From a bacterium (lineage in GTDB: Bacteria; Verrucomicrobiota; Kiritimatiellia; CAIKKV01; CAITUY01), in the NCBI GenBank assembly GCA_037128595.1, contig JBAXWB010000007.1, positions 1 to 64,000 on the forward strand: a stretch of 64,000 nt of DNA, written 5' to 3'. How positions within the stretch are numbered: the first letter of the stretch is position 1; the number at the start of each line of letters is the position of its first letter. Below, in pieces: positions 60,810-64,000 of the stretch. The position numbers and the translations under genes are program-made. The notes under the pieces were generated by a model. That model had not been told where the DNA came from. It saw only the letters and a list, made by a program, of their open reading frames with translations, and searched no databases.

Positions 60810-62048
60810 CTATTCGACATGCACCTCCACATCCGCAAAGCGCAACACGTCACCCGCCAGCACAACGATGGGCTTTCCATCCGCCAACCTTTCCCAGTTG
60901 CCATTATCCTGCCTCCGATAGGTGCCATTGCGACCATGGCTTTCAATAGTCACGGCAGGGCCGGTCTTCCGGACAATCGCATGCAACGTCGAAACCGACC
61001 CGCCAGCGCGCAATTCGTTTCTGCCGATCTGCATAAACCCTTTCACAACCGGAATCCTGCATCCATCCGGCAGCACCAGCGAAACTGTCGGGAAAGGTTT
61101 GCCGCAACCGGGGCAGACTACTTTCGAAGCATCGGCGAGACATGGCCAGCCGCACTTATCACGCGGACAGATATAGACTTCACCCAATGACACCAGAAGC
61201 GCATCAAGCCATTCAGCCGCAGTTGGACGTTTGGACGGGGTACGGCTCATGCCGCGTCTGAACAGGTTTGCAAGCCGGGCGTTGAGGATTTTGGGAGGAT
61301 AGCCTGCCTCGGGAACAATGGAGGAGACCGGATCGAAGAACCATTTATCGTACATCGCTTGCACAAACAGCTCCTCAGTCTCCTTGTAGCCAGCCGTAGG
61401 GTGGCGCAGCATCAAGATCTCTTCGGCCATAATACGCAGGGAAAAGAGATCGGACCCCAAGTCAGGAGGAACCGGCTTACCCGCATTCAAGGCATCAGAC
61501 AATTCCGGCGCCAGGTACATTTCGTCACCAAGGCACGTAGGTTTTGGAATCCCTGGAGCACTGAAATTATCAAAATCAATAATGCGGAGCCTCGGAACAG
61601 TGCCATCCATCCAGACCAGCACATTTCCGGCCCGTATATCCCCATGACTGATCTTCCGGGAGTGCAGTTGAACATACCCATGCATAACCGTAATCAAGCA
61701 GACAAGGTTTTGCATGAACGTGGTCTTCGCCTCTTCGATGAAAACTAGAAGGGGCTTACCATTGACAAGAGTCATGATGTATCCCACGACTCCGTTGTCA
61801 TTGATAAGTTCAAGGGGCGCGACAAGAACAGGGCAAGATTCGCTCAGTTTCAGCGAACACAAGTATTCCGTGCGGACTATATTTTCAGCAGTCCTATTCA
61901 CGGGATGGAAGATCTTCACCGCCATTTCCTCGTGCGTGTCCAGATCCTTCCCTTTGACAACTAACCCCTGGGCGCCTTCCATTCCTTCGGATTCAAGTTC
62001 GAGTGTGCGCCCCTCAACTGTCTTTACAATGCTAATGTCGTTTTTCAT
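60810..62048 (-). CDS. Ser/Thr protein kinase with zinc ribbon and FHA domain
   Basis: 412 residues in three parts. The kinase (about 1-290) has Lys45 (MAVKIF), Glu61, the catalytic loop H135-G-D137-IRAG-N142, D158-F-D160 in place of D-F-G, and A-P-E at 180-182; it should be able to phosphorylate. A zinc ribbon (Cys294, Cys299, Cys303, Cys312, Cys315) follows. The FHA domain (about 322-412) has GR at 342-343, S-x-x-H at 353-356 and NG at 374-375, the phosphothreonine-binding loops. H-G-D-x-R-x-x-N resembles kinases of TerY-P-type signalling. It starts five bases after the PP2C stop with GGAG upstream. Confidence 0.88.
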   Translation of the reverse strand: MKNDISIVKTVEGRTLELESEGMEGAQGLVVKGKDLDTHEEMAVKIFHPVNRTAENIVRTEYLCSLKLSESCPVLVAPLELINDNGVVGYIMTLVNGKPLLVFIEEAKTTFMQNLVCLITVMHGYVQLHSRKISHGDIRAGNVLVWMDGTVPRLRIIDFDNFSAPGIPKPTCLGDEMYLAPELSDALNAGKPVPPDLGSDLFSLRIMAEEILMLRHPTAGYKETEELFVQAMYDKWFFDPVSSIVPEAGYPPKILNARLANLFRRGMSRTPSKRPTAAEWLDALLVSLGEVYICPRDKCGWPCLADASKVVCPGCGKPFPTVSLVLPDGCRIPVVKGFMQIGRNELRAGGSVSTLHAIVRKTGPAVTIESHGRNGTYRRQDNGNWERLADGKPIVVLAGDVLRFADVEVHVE

Positions 62049-62053
62049 GGCTT

Positions 62054-63631
62054 TTACTCCTTCAAGGTTGAGGTTTCTTTCATGTGTGAGGATTCGTCTT
62101 CATCCATGTCGCAGGACGACTCAAGTGATTGAACAGGCGTTGCCATCATGCCAAGTGTGATGTTATCGCTGCAGACGTGGCCGTATTTATCAACGTAGTT
62201 CTCTAATTGAACAATCACGGCTTTGGTTGCAATCTTCACATTGCCCTTGGCCTTTGCCAGGTACTGGACCACGGCCAGCGGATAGTCATCCCGGACATAG
62301 TCCCAGACACCATCACTCCCGGTAATCATAAGATCACCTGGGTAACGGGGCACTGCTCCACTCGCGGGTTCCCCAATCAACGTAGGCCCCAGTGATGTGG
62401 TAATTACATTGGGAATGTCGGGATCCGCTTTCTGAGGAAACAGGAACTTTTCGATGGTGCCGTTCCTGCGCACAATGACCCCGCCCCCGTCACCGGCATA
62501 GGCAAAGGCATACCGTCGCTCATCCGCCAGGACAACAATCAGAGTCGTTCTAAAGCCTCCCATAAACGAGGTTGTCGCGGTCTCGACAAGTTTCCCCATG
62601 GCCTCAGCGGCATGGAGCAGGGCATCGCGGGCAAGTGGAACAATATCCGGTTTTACTTTGACGCGCTGTTGATCGATCAGGAATCTGGCGGCCTCCCGAA
62701 CGGCAACGTAGGCAGCATAGGCACCATAATTGACTCCACCACAGCCATCAGCAACCAGAATAGTGGTGATTCCGCCAAGTTGAAAAGACAGACAGTAGTC
62801 TTGATTATCCGTCCTGACATTCCCTGTAACCGTGGCAACGGCGGTGTCACGACCAGCGGGAACGGTTGGGGGAACAATCCCGGACGAGACGGCCTCATCA
62901 ACAAGTTGAGCAAAAAGCTTGTCAGGATCATGAATATTGCTTGGGTCAAACCTCTCGACACATTTTTGCATCGTCACCATCTCCGGCATGGGCCGATGAT
63001 CCGGAATCTGCTGTGAATCTGTAGGGACTAAAGCATTTTGAAACTCCGGCTTGGTTTTCGTGCCTTTCGCCTTGTTGCCATTTTCGGATCCGCGATTTTG
63101 TTCGCGCACCAAAATGGCCACAAAGATCACGACCCCCAATAAGACGTATATTGCCTCATTAGTGAGCAACTGTGCCCATGACGTTGCAGACAGATCGTCA
63201 CCAGTGCCAGAAGCAGGTTTGGTGGTTTTACCAATCTTCTTTAGAGACCGTGACTTCGGACTCTCCTTGGCATTTATTATTGCCGGGATCTTTCCTATGC
63301 TGTTCGTCCAACCTTGAATGTAGAGCGGTTTGCATCCACATGTCTTGTGACGGAATGTTCCTGAACCGTCCATGCTGACAATGACTGGATCACACGTCAG
63401 ATCACACCCGAGACCTGTTGCGCACAAGGACTCAAATACACTTTCCCGCAGGCCATCGGTCCAGACATCAACCGTGACGTTTGTTAGCCAGGCAGGATCA
63501 ATACGGGGCGTCATCGCCCTCGAAGGCAAAGATCCTGCCTTGGCTGCCGTTGTTGCAAGCAGAACGGCAATGCCACAACTCAATAGCCGGGCAACACAAC
63601 CCATTCCAACACTTATTAATTTCGCATTCAT
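62054..63631 (-). CDS. Membrane-spanning PP2C phosphatase with Cys-rich outer domain
   Basis: 525 residues. A signal-like segment covers residues 10-32; residues 34-157 would be outside the cytoplasm and hold five Cys (70, 76, 80, 98, 100) in a short stretch. A membrane helix is at 158-175. The PP2C domain spans about 255-500 with the metal-binding motifs NVRTDNQDY (271-279), VADGCGG (293-299), YAGDGGG (378-384), SDGVWD (439-444) and CSDNITLG (487-494). All Asp residues of the dimetal site are present. The layout is receptor-like: an outer sensor connected to an inner phosphatase that would oppose the kinase next door. GGGAGGG precedes the ATG. Confidence 0.88.
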   Translation of the reverse strand: MNAKLISVGMGCVARLLSCGIAVLLATTAAKAGSLPSRAMTPRIDPAWLTNVTVDVWTDGLRESVFESLCATGLGCDLTCDPVIVSMDGSGTFRHKTCGCKPLYIQGWTNSIGKIPAIINAKESPKSRSLKKIGKTTKPASGTGDDLSATSWAQLLTNEAIYVLLGVVIFVAILVREQNRGSENGNKAKGTKTKPEFQNALVPTDSQQIPDHRPMPEMVTMQKCVERFDPSNIHDPDKLFAQLVDEAVSSGIVPPTVPAGRDTAVATVTGNVRTDNQDYCLSFQLGGITTILVADGCGGVNYGAYAAYVAVREAARFLIDQQRVKVKPDIVPLARDALLHAAEAMGKLVETATTSFMGGFRTTLIVVLADERRYAFAYAGDGGGVIVRRNGTIEKFLFPQKADPDIPNVITTSLGPTLIGEPASGAVPRYPGDLMITGSDGVWDYVRDDYPLAVVQYLAKAKGNVKIATKAVIVQLENYVDKYGHVCSDNITLGMMATPVQSLESSCDMDEDESSHMKETSTLKE

Positions 63632-63641
63632 GACACCCTCC

Positions 63642-63974
63642 CTATTTTCCCATAATTGATAAAATTATGACCACAGTCACAACCAGGATGATCGCCCAAA
63701 ACGGAAACTGTGGGCTGTTGTCGCCACTGAGAGGCGCAGGTAATGTCGGTACGGCCTTGGCTGCCGGTGGCGTTTCAACCCTCTGCCAACCCTTATCAAC
63801 TACAGTCGGCATCGGCTTGTTTACCGGCTTGCTAGGCCTCGGTTCACGGGCCTGTTTAACGACAGGCTTGGGGCTGGACTTGACCGAAGACGCCACAACC
63901 ACGGGAAGACGCCGCGGATCGATTCCATCATTAACCAAACCTTCACACTCATCATTTCCTGGTAAAGTTCTCAT
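63642..63974 (-). CDS. Tail-anchored membrane protein, Pro-rich
   Basis: 110 residues: a soluble N-terminus, a Pro/Lys/Val-rich middle (about 30-90) and a single C-terminal hydrophobic helix (FWAIILVVTVVIILSIMG). The arrangement suits a tail-anchored adaptor. It lies 10 bp upstream of the PP2C gene on the same strand and may be a substrate or partner of the kinase; several Ser and Thr flank the Pro-rich part. GAGGTG precedes the ATG. No family recognised. Confidence 0.65.
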   Translation of the reverse strand: MRTLPGNDECEGLVNDGIDPRRLPVVVASSVKSSPKPVVKQAREPRPSKPVNKPMPTVVDKGWQRVETPPAAKAVPTLPAPLSGDNSPQFPFWAIILVVTVVIILSIMGK

Positions 63975-64000
63975 AATTCACCTCATTTTAAGGTCTACCT

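Noticed and set aside
1-64000. tRNA, rRNA and CRISPR arrays
   Set aside because: No cloverleaf-like sequence with the T-loop motif, no rRNA-like stretch and no regularly spaced repeats were noticed; only the heptamer arrays near 1.0-1.5 kb are tandem.

Overview
The window looks like part of a PVC-superphylum genome, most like Lentisphaerota or Kiritimatiellota. The basis is gene content only: DUF4091 and DUF5107 glycan-degradation proteins, PQQ-like beta-propellers starting with a W-R-G-D-G-S-G motif, several uroporphyrinogen-decarboxylase-family proteins inside a sugar locus, no SusC/SusD pair, and a Ser/Thr kinase plus PP2C signalling cluster. No rRNA, tRNA or CRISPR array was seen, so the placement is inference.

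Region 1 (1-8.1 kb, minus strand) is a sugar or polyol catabolic operon. In transcription order it holds a Gfo/Idh/MocA dehydrogenase, a zinc alcohol dehydrogenase, a frameshifted FGGY kinase, a shikimate-dehydrogenase-like protein, a cupin phosphoglucose isomerase, a broken hydroxyacid dehydrogenase / MBL hydrolase pair, a D-tagatose/psicose 3-epimerase, a four-helix-bundle insertion and a short fucose-isomerase-like protein. A divergent DeoR regulator (8.3-9.1 kb) probably controls it. A NagB-like deaminase and a GH20 hexosaminidase follow (9.2-12 kb, minus).

Region 2 (12-50.9 kb, plus strand) is a long glycan-use locus: three large secreted DUF4091 or transglutaminase-like proteins, glycosidases of the GH36, GH5 and GH4 types, an MFS sugar transporter, alpha/alpha-barrel enzymes, amidohydrolases, two UroD-family proteins, a PIG-L deacetylase, an alpha/beta hydrolase, a DUF4832-type protein and a PQQ-like propeller. 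Short overlaps between genes suggest few transcripts. Region 3 (50.9-56 kb, minus) has two more PQQ-like propellers (one with HEAT repeats) and a Gfo/Idh/MocA oxidoreductase.

A 14-bp site, TGTTACCGTGTACA, occurs upstream of the first DUF4091 gene, the third large DUF4091 gene and the 56-kb oxidoreductase operon, and with one mismatch just before the transporter. It appears to tie regions 2 and 3 into one regulon; the regulator is not recognised in the window.

Region 4 (56.1-64 kb, minus) is different in kind: a structured intergenic stretch, a kinase fragment fused to an IS66 transposase tail, an HsdM fused to an unrelated helix-turn-helix C-terminus, and then a compact module with a Ser/Thr kinase carrying a zinc ribbon and FHA domain, a membrane-spanning PP2C phosphatase with a Cys-rich outer domain, and four small membrane proteins. 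This is the best candidate for an undescribed system.

A recurring oddity is the number of truncated or fused genes (about 2.7, 5.3, 17.3, 22.5-23.0, 25.3-25.7, 27.6, 42.7-43.5, 57.0, 57.8 and 58.1 kb). One can be proved inside the window: two copies of a beta-lactamase differ by an exact 327-bp deletion. Either the genome is decaying by deletion, or the assembly joined unrelated pieces; read mapping is needed to tell.
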